64,000 nucleotides of DNA from Silene latifolia (lineage: Eukaryota; Streptophyta; Magnoliopsida; Caryophyllales; Caryophyllaceae): contig NC_133537.1 in NCBI RefSeq assembly GCF_048544455.1, forward strand, positions 66,842,134 through 66,906,133. The letters are read 5' to 3'. How positions within the stretch are numbered: position 1 is the stretch's first letter; each line of letters opens with the position of its first letter. The notes beneath the pieces are model-generated. The model ran no database searches. It saw only the letters and a program-made list of their open reading frames with translations, and had not been told where the DNA came from. This document shows, one piece after another, positions 1-12,178 of the stretch. Made by a program: the position numbers and the translations under genes.

Positions 1-66
1 ATACGCTCGTTATTGATGGTCAGATTTGGCGTAGTGTATATATTCTATATATTACAAATTCTATTA
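1..66 (+). repeat. Copia-X 5' LTR tail
   Basis: AT-rich sequence directly upstream of the primer-binding site. It should be the last ~60 bases of the 5' LTR. The exact LTR end cannot be fixed because no second LTR is visible. Confidence 0.5.
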
Positions 67-78
67 TGGTATCAGGCT
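67..78 (+). promoter_or_regulatory. Copia-X primer-binding site
   Basis: TGGTATCAGGCT differs by one missing base from TGGTATCAGAGC, the complement of the initiator tRNA-Met 3' end used by most plant copia elements. It lies about 60 bp upstream of the gag ATG. Confidence 0.75.
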
Positions 79-139
79 ATATGGTTTTTCGAATTTAAAG
101 CCTTCGTTTTGTTTCTCTGCCATCTCGATCTCGAACACC

Positions 140-1165
140 ATGACGAACTCTGAAAATCCTCAAATTGAAAACAAATCAAATTTCGTTTTTTCTCTTGTTC
201 CAGTGGAAAACCCAGGAAGTAACATTTCTCAAGTTATTTTCACTGGAACCAACTATGACGAATGGTCTCGCGCCTTCCGTCTTACTCTCCTTGCAAAAGG
301 AAAGATTGATTACATCAATGGGACTATTTCCAAGCCCTCTGAATCTGATCCCGACTACAAATCTTGGCGCTCTTCGAATGCGCTCGTTTCTTCGTTGATT
401 TTTAATACCATCGAATCGAAACTCCGAAAGACCATTTCATACCGAGATGAAGCCACACAATTATGGGCTGACATCAAGCATCGTTTCAAGATGGTGACTG
501 ATGCACAAATTTATCAATTGAAGTCTGACATTATCGCCTGCAAGCAAGGACCGACAGAGACAGTCATGACGTACTATGGGCGCATCAAGAAATTGTGGGA
601 TGACCTTATTGACAGTGACGTCATTGCAACTTACTCGTGCAACCCATGTCGCTGCAATCTGGTTAGCCTTCTTGATTCTCTTCGAGAGAAAAAAAGGGTA
701 CGCTCTTTTCTTATAGGTCTTAATACCCGTTTCTCTATTCTTCGTTTTCATATCCTTGGCACAGAACCTCTGCCTAATATGAATCAAATTTATAGTCGCC
801 TTCTACAAGAAGAAGGCATCCATAACAATCTCAATACTCCCCCATCTGACACATGCCCCGACACAATGATTTACACAGCTAACGCTGCCCAGGGAGGGCG
901 TCATACAGGGGGGACACCGTGATGCTCGCACTGCTAATAATGAAATCGTCAAACCCGTCAAAACTACCTGTCTTGCGTGTAAACGCTCTGTCCACACCTT
1001 TAAAACTTGCTTCCGTGTTACTGGTCTTTTTCCCGATTGGTGGGGTAATAGACCACGTGACCGAATCTATATAAGTCCTGATGCGACCGACATGAGCTTG
1101 ACAGTTATAATGCCTGATGAACGGTATAGAGGTAACAGGGGTAGGGGACAATAAAAAAATGCACC
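140..1165 (+). pseudogene. Copia-X gag (frameshifted)
   Basis: Gag would form the virus-like particle and bind the element RNA. The first 260 codons (140-922) carry the copia Gag N-terminal motif NYDEWSRAF near residue 38 and the helical Gag core after it. A frameshift at a G-run near 908-913 ends this frame. The next frame continues the protein and carries a CX2CX4HX4C zinc knuckle at about 969-1010 (C-LA-C-KRSV-H-TFKT-C). The start is the first ATG after the primer site and precedes the conserved Gag domain. The gene is not functional as it stands. Confidence 0.8.
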
Positions 1166-1175
1166 ACGGGCTCAT

Positions 1176-3353
1176 ATGGTGGGACAGGTAAGTACCCAAG
1201 AAGCATCGACATCTGCTTCTCTGCTAGTTCTTGACAACATAGACCTGAACAATCTCAACCCGTCAGAGCTTGCTGAAATTACACGCCTCTGGAAGGCACA
1301 CAAGTCTTCGTCGTCAGACCGTCTTAATGGTAATGTTCCTCTTTACTCTTGGATTATTGACACAGGTGCATCTCATCATATGTCCGGATGCTTATCTCAT
1401 TTTTCTAATTTGCGCACAATTCCTCCTTTGTCAGTTGGATTACCGAATGGTTATCGCACTAACGCTACTCAATGTGGCGATATTATTCTATCTTCTCACC
1501 TTATTTTAAAAAATGTTTTATATACTGCCAATCTTAATTGTCATTTAATTTCCGTTTCGAATTTACTCCTTGACGACACGCTGACGACACAATTTTTACA
1601 AAAATTATGTCTTTTTCAAAACCGTTCCTTGAATATGGTGATTGGAGTGGGTGAGCAACACGAGAGGCTCTACTATTTAAAGGGTGATCGACAGAATGAC
1701 GTCAAAGCTTTTATGGTTGGTACGGCTGATTCCCCGGATTTTTGGCACCGAAGGTTGGGGCACCCTTCTACTGACATCACTCGTTTTTCTCATTTCATGT
1801 AGCATAATAAATCTCAAACTCATGCTCCTTTTCATAGTAAGATGTGTGAAATTTGCCTTCATGCAAAACAAACTCGTGAACATTTTTATTTAAGTCCGAA
1901 TAATGCTACTTCTATTTTCGATTAAATTCATTGTGACCTTTGGGGGCCTTACTCCGAAAATGGGTCATGTGGTTCTACTTATTTTTTAACTATTGTTGAC
2001 GATTTTTCTAGGCCGATTTGGGTCTATTTATTACGTCATAAAAGTGATACTTGTCAAACAATAATGAATTTTTTCACTATGGTAGAACGACAATTTAATA
2101 AGAAAATCAAACGTTTACGTACCGACAACGGAATCGAATTTTCATGTCTCAAATCGATTTTTGATCTTAATGGGGTCATTTATCAAAACTCTAAGGTTGA
2201 TACTCCCCAGCAAAATGGTCGCGTTGAACGCAAACACCGTCACATTCTAAATGTCGCCCGTGCTCTCCTTTTTCAAGCTTGTCTACCTATTTTCTTTTGG
2301 TGGGAGTGTATCTTAACAGCGGTTTACCTAATTAATAGGACTCCGTCTAAGTTTCTCCATGGCAAAACCCCCTACGAACCCTTATTTAATAAACCTCCTC
2401 CAATGACAAATATACGGATATTCGATTGTCTTTGTTATGCTAAAACTCTAAATCGCACTCATGATAAGTTTGCTCCTCGAAATCGTAAATGCGTCTTCAT
2501 CGGATATCCTTTTCGAAAAAAAGGTTGGAGGTTATATGATCTTGACACAAGCTCTTATTTCGAGTCTCGCGACGTAGTTTTTGTCGAAAATGATTTCCCA
2601 TTTCAGTCTCTCAATATTCACGAGACCACCACTTTTCAAAACTCCTTTATGCACGACGATTTGACACCCATTGTGCAACTCGTTCTGGTTCAACATGAAC
2701 CCAACCCCACGACCTCCACTCTGACATCAGCCACTCCCACCACCTCCGCCGAAACCATCACCACGCCTTCCTCTTCACCTCATCAGACCGTGACCAACCC
2801 CAAGCCTCAATCAGATAACCCCTCTGTTTTGGGACGCGAGCACCGGGTCAAAATACCGAATTCCAACCTTAAAGACTTTTTCGTAAACACTACTCACCCC
2901 TCGTCTCATGCACTCGCTACTTCATCATCATCTTCAGGTACTCGGACGTTAATTGCAATACTTTTTCTACTAACCACCAATTTTTTTAGCGGCCGTGACC
3001 AAGGGTCACGAGCCTAGCACATTTAGCGAAGCTATGCAGGTTACTCAATCGAGAGATGCTATGAAACTTGAAATCAACGCTCTTGAAAAGAACAATACTT
3101 GGACGTTGGAAACATTGCCTCCGAATAAGAAAGCGATTGGGTCCAAATGGGTTTACAAGATCAAATACAATGCTGACGGAACAATCGAAAGATATAAACC
3201 CGCTTAGTCGTTATGGGCAATCGGCAAATCGAAGGAGTTGACTACACCTAAACCTATGCTCTCACAATTAAGGTCATCACAGTCCGTACATTACTTGCCA
3301 TTGCCACTGCCAAACAATGGGAACTCCATCAAATGGACGTTCACAATGCTTTA
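1176..3353 (+). pseudogene. Copia-X pol: protease, integrase, truncated RT
   Basis: The aspartic protease motif WIIDTGASHHMSG lies at about 1350-1390. The pre-integrase motif FWHRRLGHPS follows at about 1741-1770, then a CX2C zinc pair near 1850. The integrase catalytic positions are seen as CDLWGPY near 1937, RTDNGIEF near 2118 and a glutamate in GRVERKHR near 2218. In-frame stops are TAG 1800-1802 and TAA 1923-1925. Two frameshifts near 2937 and the T-run at 2983-2989 precede the RT start (AMQVTQSRDAMKLEI). A further stop at 3205-3207 and a frameshift follow. The RT is cut at 3353, before its YVDD motif, by Tat-1. Confidence 0.88.
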
Positions 3354-5783
3354 TGTGGACACAGCCACCCGCGCCGCGCGCACCTGCGCGTTGGTTTCGA
3401 GGCGGCGGCACTTCTCTTACGGAACTCCGGCGCGAGGCCGACGCACGTCATGGTCCGTTACTGATTTGGAAGGCATTAAAACCGGTGAAAGGTTTAAAAA
3501 GTCTGTATTTGTGGAGTCGCCACTAATTTTTATGGAAAGTTGGAACCGTTTGAATACATCGTGTCATGTCAAGACACAAAGTAGTGACATGAACACTAAG
3601 AAATTCGTTACCCTTAGAATTCTATGTCTAGAATGACTCTCGTGATGCAAATGAACATGGATGTTCACAGGGATCTTGAGTAAGGGGTGAGGGTACGTAT
3701 TAGGAAGCACGTTTATTTGAACACCTAATCCCGCCCGCCTCGATAGCGGCCTCTACTAATGATCAGGGAAGTTATTTAGATTTGATATGTCGTCAATTAT
3801 TTGCATGCGATGCAACAAACATGGATTAGTCCTAGCATATGAGATTAGATTAAGTCGTTGAACAAACAATTTAGCACTCAATTGGAGGTCAAAGTTGGAA
3901 TTTAGGTTAATTACATGTGAAAAAGTCAGATAAATAAATCATACAAGATGAATAAATTGCAATAAATGAATTACAAGAAATAAATTACGTGGAATTACGA
4001 AGGATAATTGAATTTACATCACGGGTACGCTTGAAAAAGGGATTTGAAAAGAAAATAAAAGAATTAGAAGATTGTAAAATACGTCGAACTAGTAGTGATA
4101 ATAAGGGTAATAACCGATCAAAACTTAATTAGAAGGCCTACGTCAAAACAAGACGAGTTCAGAGGCAGAAACCACCTCCAAAAAAGCGCAGCATCTGCTG
4201 GGTCCCTTAGAAGAGGCGCATCAATTTATGCGACTGTTCTTGAGTTGGGTTCTGACTGTGAAAGTCAGACTCGTTAATTGTTGGTTGTTTGATTAGTATG
4301 GATTATTGATATATAACTCGAGTGAAGGTGATTTAGTCGGATTATATGCATCGGAACTGTCGTAGAGCAGTAAAAATGAATTGAAACGAAGTATTACAAG
4401 TTAGTTATTATTTACGATGTCGGAAATGGGTTTATATACAAATTTCAAATTATAGACGGAAATTAGAAGATAAAAAATTGATGAAGAAACAGAATTAAAA
4501 TCATATATCAAAGAGACGAATTCAAGGGACTTGATATGAACAAATCGAGCCTCTTAAATCCGGGTTCGAACTTAATGACGAAAACCCGCAAACATCGATG
4601 GATTAAAAATGAATTTGTAAATGATAAAATATAAGAAAACTTGAAAGGTATAAGGAATAATATGGAAGAAGACCATCAAATGAAACAATGAAGAAACACG
4701 AGGAAGAAGAAGAAGAGCAACATCGGCTAAGCAGCCTCTGAAGTAGGCGCTGCAAGTGCTGCGACTGTTCTAGGAGGCGCAACAGCTGTTGTGTTTCTTC
4801 TGGACGGTGCCTCTCTGTTGTTTCGTTAAAAGGGTTTTAAAACGTGATTTTGAAAACGGTTTTAGGCGTTCTTATAACGTAAACTCGTACATTAATTGAT
4901 ACAAAATAAAATACATTAAATAAATTGAGATTTAGACCCTCGGACTTACATGTTTGATGATGCGAGATTAACAAAGTTGTCGTATTAGTGATTGCTCAAC
5001 TCGATGTAATATGAAAATGCCCTCTAAAGAGGATTTAGAACAAGTTGACTGAGTTGATTAAAGTGTAGTGGTCAAATTAGTCGGTCATGCAAATGTGACT
5101 GGTACTCAGAAGGATCTGAGCTTACATGGTCGCAAGGAGCAAGCACGGAGGCGTCGAAAAGTAAGAGCGCGGTCTTAGAATACAAAGGGAGAAGAGAAGG
5201 GCGGACACTCAGGCGAAGAATATGTGAGGCGAACGCCTCTATTTATACTAATCACACAGAGGAATTATGGTAAAAGTAGGAATAGGAAAGAAATCCGGAG
5301 GAAATTTGAAAACTGGAGAAAAAGCAGCCCAGGAAGAGGCGCAGCAGGAAATGCGACCTTTCCAAGAGGTGCAGTACCTGTTGCGTTTTCTCTTGGGCAG
5401 TTTCCTCCTTAGCAAAAAAGATTTCCGCGGTTGATTTTAGGAATTAGGGGAGATGTTGGCTTCGTTATTCCGCAAGGTATATATTTTCGTGATAATAGAT
5501 AGAATTTAGGAATATTACTCCGGAAAATTCACGAATATTCCGACTCAGGTTTTAGACGGTTTAGAAAATGGAAGCGGTTTTTGACCCGGACTCCAAATGA
5601 ACTCTAATTACTGTCAAAACTACCGTATCGGCGCGTTGATGACGACCATGAGGTTGACTCGACTGTTTGAGCTATCACGTGTCGAGGAACTTATGAAATG
5701 TCATAAATCGCTCCGCATAATCAGACATGCGGCCCTATTATCACTGGGTGGTTGGCGGGAGGTGCATAAACGAGGTGTCTAAA
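3354..5783 (-). repeat. Tat-1 3' LTR
   Basis: This 2430-bp LTR reads, on the minus strand, from 5783 to 3354 and ends in TGTCCACA like the Tat-2 LTRs. Homology to Tat-2 LTRs is clear over most of its length, including a U3 TATA box (TATAAATAG, 5247-5239). The terminal dinucleotide at the U3 end is TT instead of TG (TTTAGACACC against TGTAGATACC in Tat-2). The last ~150 bp at the U5 end (3354-3505) are GC-rich and longer than the same part of Tat-2. It contains no gene; short open frames here are chance. Confidence 0.85.
5239..5247 (-). promoter_or_regulatory. TATA box of Tat-1 LTR
   Basis: TATAAATAG on the minus strand, in the same context (GTGATTAG upstream) as the TATA boxes in both Tat-2 LTRs. 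Confidence 0.6.
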
Positions 5784-6341
5784 GATCCCCCACTTTGACT
5801 GAGGCTTGGACAAGGCAAAAGTCAAAGTATAGCCTCCAGGTCAATCGAAGGTTACAACCTGAAGACTATGGCGACGAGAGGGGTCTGATCCAAGGACCTG
5901 TCGTCGGGAACATTTTAGAGTCTGTCGACTATCGCGGAGGGTCGTTTAAAGTCCATTAGACTACGTAAAGAGGCTTGCCATCCATAAGAAGAAATCATAC
6001 CTGAGACACCCCTGGGTGAAACGGGACTGAAGGCGCTTCGGCAAAACTCTTTTGTCTGAAGATAACTTGGTGTCTGAAGGCATTAGGGGTTACAGGGCTT
6101 CTGAAAAAAAAACTTCTTAACTCTTCTGAAATTACTGAAAGGATTATATGAAGGTTGCTGAAAGGATTATCTCGATGTAAGAAACCGCTGGGACAAAGAC
6201 AGTACGCTTTGAGAACCGCTGAAGGATAATTGATAGGCAAGACTTTCCGAGAAACTATGATAGAAAACTTGACTTGGTAGAAGGCGAGACTTTCCGAGAA
6301 CCGCTGAATAATCAACTTTTGGTCGAAGAATACATCGGTTG
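5784..6341 (-). other. Tat-1 polypurine tract and 3' untranslated part
   Basis: Next to the LTR the minus strand reads GTCAAAGTGGGGGATC, a polypurine tract matching that of Tat-2 (GTCAAAGTGGGGGCTC). The following ~550 bp match the 3' non-coding part of Tat-2 (about 50290-50808) in reverse complement. No open frame with family features is present. The last five bases, GGTTG (6337-6341), are the target site duplicated by Copia-A. Confidence 0.75.
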
Positions 6342-7366
6342 TGTGGGATTTATCTGTATGCATCCCTTTAAATTTAAGGATTATAACGAATTAGAATGAT
6401 GAATACTAGTCATAAAATTAAATTACATAAACAAAAAGGTAAAGAGATGAAGAATCAACCTTCGGTCCTAGCAAATTCGGCCTAAGAACAATATCGCAAT
6501 GATATTCGCCTATTAGTTGCACCCAAGACGATATGAGATATGCCCTTCACTTGTTGCTAGAATCGATCCCTCAATTTCAGTAAATTAATTAGGGTTTTCG
6601 GGTTTTGTGTTGAGATGAGAGGCAAGAAAATGATTTAGGAAAAATTAGGTTAGAAAAATTCTTCCTTAATCTCCCTATAAACCGATTATTAGGAGTAATT
6701 AGGGTAGATTTTTCTTCTTCTAATGTTTCGGCCCATTTCCGAAATTAGGAGAATAAATTTCTCTTTTTTCGGTTTGTGTACTTACCCAAAATAAGGAGAT
6801 TAAATCTTCTTATTTTGGTAGTATGCAAAATGTATAAAATGTATTATTTATAAATTGTCATTTAGTGAGGATCGATCCCATAACCTCTTGGTTTGAGTAC
6901 CCTTACTATTACCACTATGACACATTCATCTTGTTGATTAAATATAACCGATTACATTTAATTACGAATTAACATATTAATTCGTCCAAGCTAACATCAT
7001 ATACATTAATTAAATATAACATATTATATTCAATCTACGAATTGTGATTAATTCGTCTCGGCAAATATTATTTAATCGGCATTAAATAATCGTCTCATCA
7101 ACACATTGACTAACTGTTTAGTCATATAAGGCATCAATGTGATTACATTTCCATAACCACATCTCTCAAACACATCCTTTAGGTGTGACCTTTAGGGACC
7201 AGTTGATCACCGCCATCTGTATGATAATAACGTCAAACTTTCTAGCAAGCCAACCGTTATTAGGTAATCGTTAATCAACTGATAAAATACGAAATATACC
7301 CTTGTGAACCTGTAAGAGATTTACAAATGTTATCACACTAATTTGTGGAGGACACAAGCACCAACA
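6342..7366 (-). repeat. Copia-A 3' LTR
   Basis: 1025 bp, nearly identical to 16346-17369. On the minus strand it starts TGTTGGTGCTTGTG at 7366 and ends ATAAATCCCACA at 6342. A conserved hairpin lies at 7281-7200, about 85-165 bp from the U3 start. Confidence 0.93.
7200..7281 (-). other. Conserved U3 hairpin, Copia-A
   Basis: On the element strand an outer stem CAGTTGAT/ATCAACTG encloses an inner stem AATAACG/CGTTATT with a 22-base loop containing TTGGCTTGCTAGA. The same two-stem layout occurs at the same LTR position in Copia-B, Copia-C and the solo LTR, with paired base changes in the inner stem. A second copy is in the other LTR at 17206-17287. Whether it acts as RNA or DNA is not known. 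Confidence 0.7.
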
Positions 7367-8155
7367 AACTCCCACTTGTCCTCACAAGTATATGTGCGAT
7401 AACCGATTCTCATATCCTAAAATTTCTCCCACTCAATGTAAAACAATTTGCAAAATCTGTATTCACAAAGGTCGTATTTTACAAGTGATCTGTATCAAGA
7501 GTGGTTTCCCCGACTAGAGAGTAACTTAACCGATAAACGAATCATCATTCGAGCATGGCCATGCATTTGATTACAACTCCTTGAGTGGCCCCGAGAAATA
7601 ACTATACCGATAAGGGTTGGATATTTTCCTCAACTCGAATCCCTGAGATGTAAGCAAGATGAAATGACCCGAGAAAAATCTACTTAGCCTCCGATTCGGC
7701 AGCATCGTGAGAAAGAAACCAAAGTCACCCAAAAACTGCCTTAATCTCAAGAGACAGTCAATAGTCAAAAGAATCGACTCTAGGAACACAATGGATGTCC
7801 TATCCACGACCTGGAACCGAATGTTTTTAAACATTTAGGACTCCATTACGTTGTGACAAAAAAAAAAAAATTGTCCTACGAGGTATCGTTATAATCTCGC
7901 ATTTGTGATCGATCAGTCAACAGTTTGACTTATGGCTCGTTGAACCCACCATCAATCGACTGCACAATATAATAGCCAGAGTTATCAGCTCTTGTAGGCA
8001 ATTACGGACCAAAACAAAATATAATGTAATTCAGTTCACTTTGTGGCGTTCAAAGTTGTCAGTACAATCCACATAAAAAACAAAATATTATATTAATATG
8101 ATGAAGTTATAAATAGTATATGAAAAAGATAATGTATCAAATTCATAATCAACTA
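7367..8155 (-). other. Copia-A 3' non-coding block (polypurine tract to RNase H stop)
   Basis: There is no coding capacity. Next to the LTR the minus strand reads GGACAAGTGGGAGTT, the polypurine tract. The part up to about 7860 shares a series of short blocks, in order and spacing, with the corresponding regions of Copia-B (58197-58700) and Copia-C (63658-64000). These include the perfect palindrome GCATGGCCATGC at 7553-7564. An A-run lies at 7859-7870. Confidence 0.7.
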
Positions 8156-9401
8156 TTACAACTCAGGAACACGTTTAATTCCCATGGAAATAACGTGCCC
8201 TTCATGCTTATCAAAATTCAATGGTTTAGTGAGAGGGTCCGCGATGTTATTATCCGTCGCAATCTTGTCAATCACTATCTCTTCTTGCTCCACGTAATCA
8301 CGGATCAGGTGAGCTTTCCGATGTACATGTCTAGATTTGTTGCTAGACTTAGGCTCCTTAGCCTGGAATATGGCACCTCTATTGTCACAATAGATGGTGA
8401 TCGGGTCATTCGAACTAGGAACTATCGTAAGTCCTTATAAGAATTGACGCATCCATATCGCTTCCTTAGCTGCTTCCGAAGCGGCATAGTACTCGAATTC
8501 AGTGGTAGAATCTGCTACAACACTCTGTTTGGAACTCTTCCAGCTGACCGCAGCACCATTAAGAGTGAAGACGAATCCGGACTGAGATTTTGAATCATCT
8601 CGATCCGTTTGGAAGCTAGCATCTCACAGAATCGATTGCGCATAGCTTAGAATCGCCTCCATAAGTCAATACCCTATCCTTAGTCCTCCGTAGGTACTTG
8701 AGAATATTTTCAACAGCTATCCAGTGTGTTTCACCTCGATTCTTTTGGTACCGACTCGTCATACTTAATGCATATGCCACGTCTGGACGTGTGCATATCA
8801 TGGCATACATGATTGATCCTATTGCAGATGCATAAGGAACACGACTCATGCGCTCAATCACTTCAGGCATCGTGGGTGACTGAGACTTGCTCAACTGCAT
8901 CCCAGACGTCATTGGAAGGTTCCCCTTCTTGGAGTTGGTCATGCTGAACTTATCAAGAATCTTATCCAAATAAGACTCCTGACTAAGTGATAATGTCCGT
9001 CGTGATCTATCTCGGTGGATACGGATTCCTAAAATGCGTTGTGCCTCACCCAGATCTTTCATCTGGAAATGGTTCTTCAACCATTCTTGAACCGAAGATA
9101 GGAGAGGAATGTCATTCCCAATCAGGAGTATGTCATCGACATACAATATCAAGAATACAATCTTGCTCCCACTCGACTTGATATATAAGCATGGTTCTTC
9201 GACCGATCGAGTGAAACCATACTCTTTTATCACCTGGTCGAAACGATGATTCCAATTCCGAGAAGCTTGCTTAAGTCCATAAATGGAACGCTTAAGCTTG
9301 CATACTTTCTTAGGATGTTTAGGATCTATGAAACCTTCGGGTTGCACCATGTACAACTCTTCCTCCAAATAACCGTTTAAGAAGGCGGTTTTCACATCCA
9401 T
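8156..9401 (-). pseudogene. Copia-A reverse transcriptase and RNase H
   Basis: This part would copy the element RNA into DNA and remove the RNA strand. It starts with [10 protein letters not shown] at 9401, directly after an in-frame TAA at the codon that should read Gln. The RT active site [11 protein letters not shown] lies near residue 126. The thumb and connection region ([18 protein letters not shown]) follows. The frame of 261 codons ends in a TGA at 8616. RNase H continues to a stop at 8158-8156 with the motifs ADSTTE, YCDN and ADPLTKP, with at least one further internal stop. The RT core itself is open, which fits a young but dead copy. Confidence 0.88.
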
Positions 9402-10229
9402 TTACCAAATTTCATAATCATGAAAAGCGGCATTCGCTAAGATTATCCGAATGGAACGTAGCATGACTACAGGTGCAAAAATCTCATCATAATGCAATCC
9501 GTGCACTTGAGTGAAACCTTTTGCCACTAGTCGTGCCTTATAGGTATCTCGGTTGCTTGGCGTCACGTAACGCTTTATTTTGTAAAGCCATTTGCACTGT
9601 AGAGGTTTTACCTTATTAGGTAAATCAACTAGATCCCATACGTCATTCTCATACATAGAGTCCATCTCGGATTGCATGGCTTCGAGCCATAGCTTTGAGT
9701 CGGAACAGGCCATAGCACCTTTATAGGTAGCGGGTTCATTACTCTCTAGGAGTAAAACGTCATTCTCCTCGACCATACCAATGTATCTGTCCGGAGGATG
9801 TGAGACTCTACCCAACCTCCTAGGTTCCTCAGGAATACTAACCGTATCATCAGTTGGAAGAACCACTTCCTCCATCTGTTTCTCGGTTTTTGGTTTTGGA
9901 ATCTCCGACAGATCGAAGGTTCTATTACTTATCTTGTTCTCGAGAAATTCTTTCTCTAAGAACGTCGCACTAGCCGCAACAAAAACTCGATGTTCGGTAG
10001 GCGAATATAAGTAATGACCAAATGTTCCTTTTGGATAACCTATAAAGTATGTCTTGACCAATCGCGGGCTGAGCTTATGCTCGTGTCTCCACTTGACATA
10101 AGCCTCGCAGCCCCAAACCCGAATAAAGGACAAGTTAGGGACCGTTCCCTTCCACATTTCATATGGAGTCTTGTCGACAGCTTTAGTCGGATTTCGGTTA
10201 AGTATAAAAGCGGCGACAAAAAAGAGCAA
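9402..10229 (-). pseudogene. Copia-A integrase C-terminus and RT N-terminus
   Basis: This 275-codon open frame starts within the integrase (RNPTKAVDKTPYEMW). It runs through the integrase C-terminal region (VWGCEAYVK, YFIGYPKG) and the variable linker, and enters the RT fingers (LWLEAMQSEMDSMYENDVWDL and YKARLVAKGF). It ends at the TAA 9404-9402 after DYEIW, next to the [10 protein letters not shown] of the following part, so only one stop codon separates the two. The glutamate region of the integrase lies in the damaged stretch upstream, 10230-10341. Confidence 0.85.
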
Positions 10230-11104
10230 AACCCCATAATGAATCAGGCACTACCGTGTGACTCATCATGGATCGAACCATATCAAGTAAGGTTTGATTT
10301 CTCCGTTCGGACACACCATTTAATTGAGGTGTTCGGTGGAGTTAATCGCAAAACGATTCCACTGAGTCTTTAAGGTGTTGATCAAACTCATTTGAAAGAT
10401 ATTCGCCCGGCCCGATCGAACGGAGTGCTTTAACCTTTCTACCCAGTTGGTTTTCAACCCTGTTCTGGTATTCCTTGAATTTCTCAAAGGACTCACTTTT
10501 ATGCTTCATTAAGTAGACATATCCATATCTACTCAAATCGTCCGTGAAAGTGAAAAATATCTATAGCCATCTCTAGCGGTAATTGACATAGGTCCACAAA
10601 CATCAGCATGTATGAGTCCTAATAGGTCACTAGCGCGCATTCCAACACCTTTGAAGGAAATTAGAGTCATTTTGCCAATGAGACATGATTCACACGTGCC
10701 ATATGTAGAAAATTCGAATGCGGGAATAGTCCCATTATCGACGAGTTTCTTTACATGTTTCTCATTTATGTGTCCCATTCGACAATGCCATAGATAGGTT
10801 TGATCTTTGTCACCAACATTTAATTTCTTATTATTCACGTGTAATACTTCCGTGGTTTGATCTAAGATGTAAATTCCATTCATGGAAACTGCTTTGCCAT
10901 AAATCATTTCATTAAAAAGAAAATACAGCTATTATCCTTTATTGAAAATGCAAAACCGTCTATCTCGAGTACGGAAATAGAAATAATGTTCTTAGATAAA
11001 CTGGGTACATAGTAACAGTTATATAAAAATAACTCAAAACCACTAGGGAGTTGGATTACATATGTTCCCTTTGAGACTGCAGCAACTCGTGCTCCATTCC
11101 CGAC
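10230..11104 (-). pseudogene. Copia-A protease C-terminus and integrase N-terminal and core domains
   Basis: From 11104 the frame continues the protease-side linker (VGNGARVAAVS) to a stop near 10910. The frame 10907-10533 carries the pre-integrase domain (YLWHCRMGHINEKH), the second half of the HHCC zinc site (CESCLIGKM) and the first catalytic aspartate (IHADVCGP). The frame 10536-10342 carries the rest of the core. There the expected RSDRGGEYL block reads RSIGPGEYL, so the second catalytic aspartate is lost through a small local shift. After 10342 the frame is broken until 10229. The integrase is inactive. Confidence 0.85.
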
Positions 11105-12178
11105 TCACAGGTCCACATCACCCTTTTCGAGAGGTATGATGTTCTTTAGGTCCTGCAAATAATTACACAGATGAGAACCACAACTAGTATCAAGTACCCA
11201 AGTTCCGAAACTTGCATGGTTAATCTCAATCATATGAATATAAGATGACATACCAACAGGAACAATGCGGCTTGCTTTGATGTCCTCACGATACACGGGA
11301 CAGTTCCTCCTCCAATGTCCAGTCTTGTGACAATGGTGGCACTCAATGTCACCGCCCTTGCTCTTTGCCTTGCCCTGTGAGCCACTAGTCTCATCAGGCC
11401 CACTCTTACCGTTTCCTGGCATCTTGAATTTTTGCTTACCTATAGTTAGGTCGCCTGGAGCTTTGCCCTTACCTTTACCCTTGTTGGAAATCGTGAGAAC
11501 ATCCTGCTTCATGCTCCCACTCAATTTCATATCCTTCTCGGTCTGTACGAGAAGGGAGTGTAGCTCATGAGGACTCTTTCTCAAGTCATTCATGTAGTAG
11601 TTCGCCCTGAAAAGGGCAAAACCATCGTGAAGAGAATGAAGCATTCGGTTAATGACAATGCTCTCACTGATTTTGCAATCAAGTGCCTCCAATTTCTCGA
11701 CATTCTCAATCATGTTAAGAATGTGTGGGCTAACCGGTTAGCCCTTTTGGAGTTTCGCATCAAAGAAGCGACAGGTATGCTCATAAGTAACGATCCTCGG
11801 TGCTTTTGAGAACTCGTTAGTGAGCGTGTTAAAAATCTTGTTCGCACCTTGGGCAATGAAGCGTCTCTGCAAAGATGAGTACGTTCTTTATTGCACCCGC
11901 TTCCATAACGAAATTACTATAAGCAAGTGACTCGTTAACTCCCGCATTGGGGGCTGGTTTGACCGGTATTGGCTCAGTTAAGTACTTGAGCAGTTGAGCT
12001 TACCGTCAGCAATGGCAGCATTCCGTAGTGCTGCCTCCCAGTCCGCAAACTTGGACCCATCATTTTTCAGTCGCGTGTACTGATTCATGTTGTCCATAAA
12101 AACTTTCAGCCAAGACTCGCGTCCAAGTGTGGCACTAGGCATTGGGATTTCGTTATTTCCAGCCATTTGTTGTAACAA
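11105..12178 (-). pseudogene. Copia-A gag and protease
   Basis: The N-terminal piece, 12178-11978, carries the matrix-like start (SWLKVFMDNMNQYTRLKNDG) and ends at a stop. A damaged stretch follows to 11713. The frame 11713-11105 holds the Gag C-terminal half (MLHSLHDGFALFRANYYMND), a Lys/Gly-rich linker, and the CCHC knuckle CHHCHKTGHWRRNC at about residue 124. The protease motif reads DTSCGSHLC; the third residue of the DTG triad is Cys after Ser, so the active site is probably spoiled. A TGA at 11107-11105 ends it. The real gag start could be the ATG at 12178 or the nearby ATG at 12163. Confidence 0.85.

Larger units (their letters stand above)
1..3353 (+). mobile_element. Copia-X: decayed Ty1/copia element, 5' part
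   Basis: The order is LTR tail, primer-binding site, gag, protease, integrase, start of reverse transcriptase, which is Ty1/copia order. The coding strand is plus. The element enters from the left window edge and stops abruptly at 3353, early in the RT domain just after an HQMDVHNA motif, where the terminus of Tat-1 begins. The other half should lie beyond the far end of Tat-1, outside the window. Many stops and frameshifts make it the most decayed and probably the oldest layer here. Confidence 0.85.
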
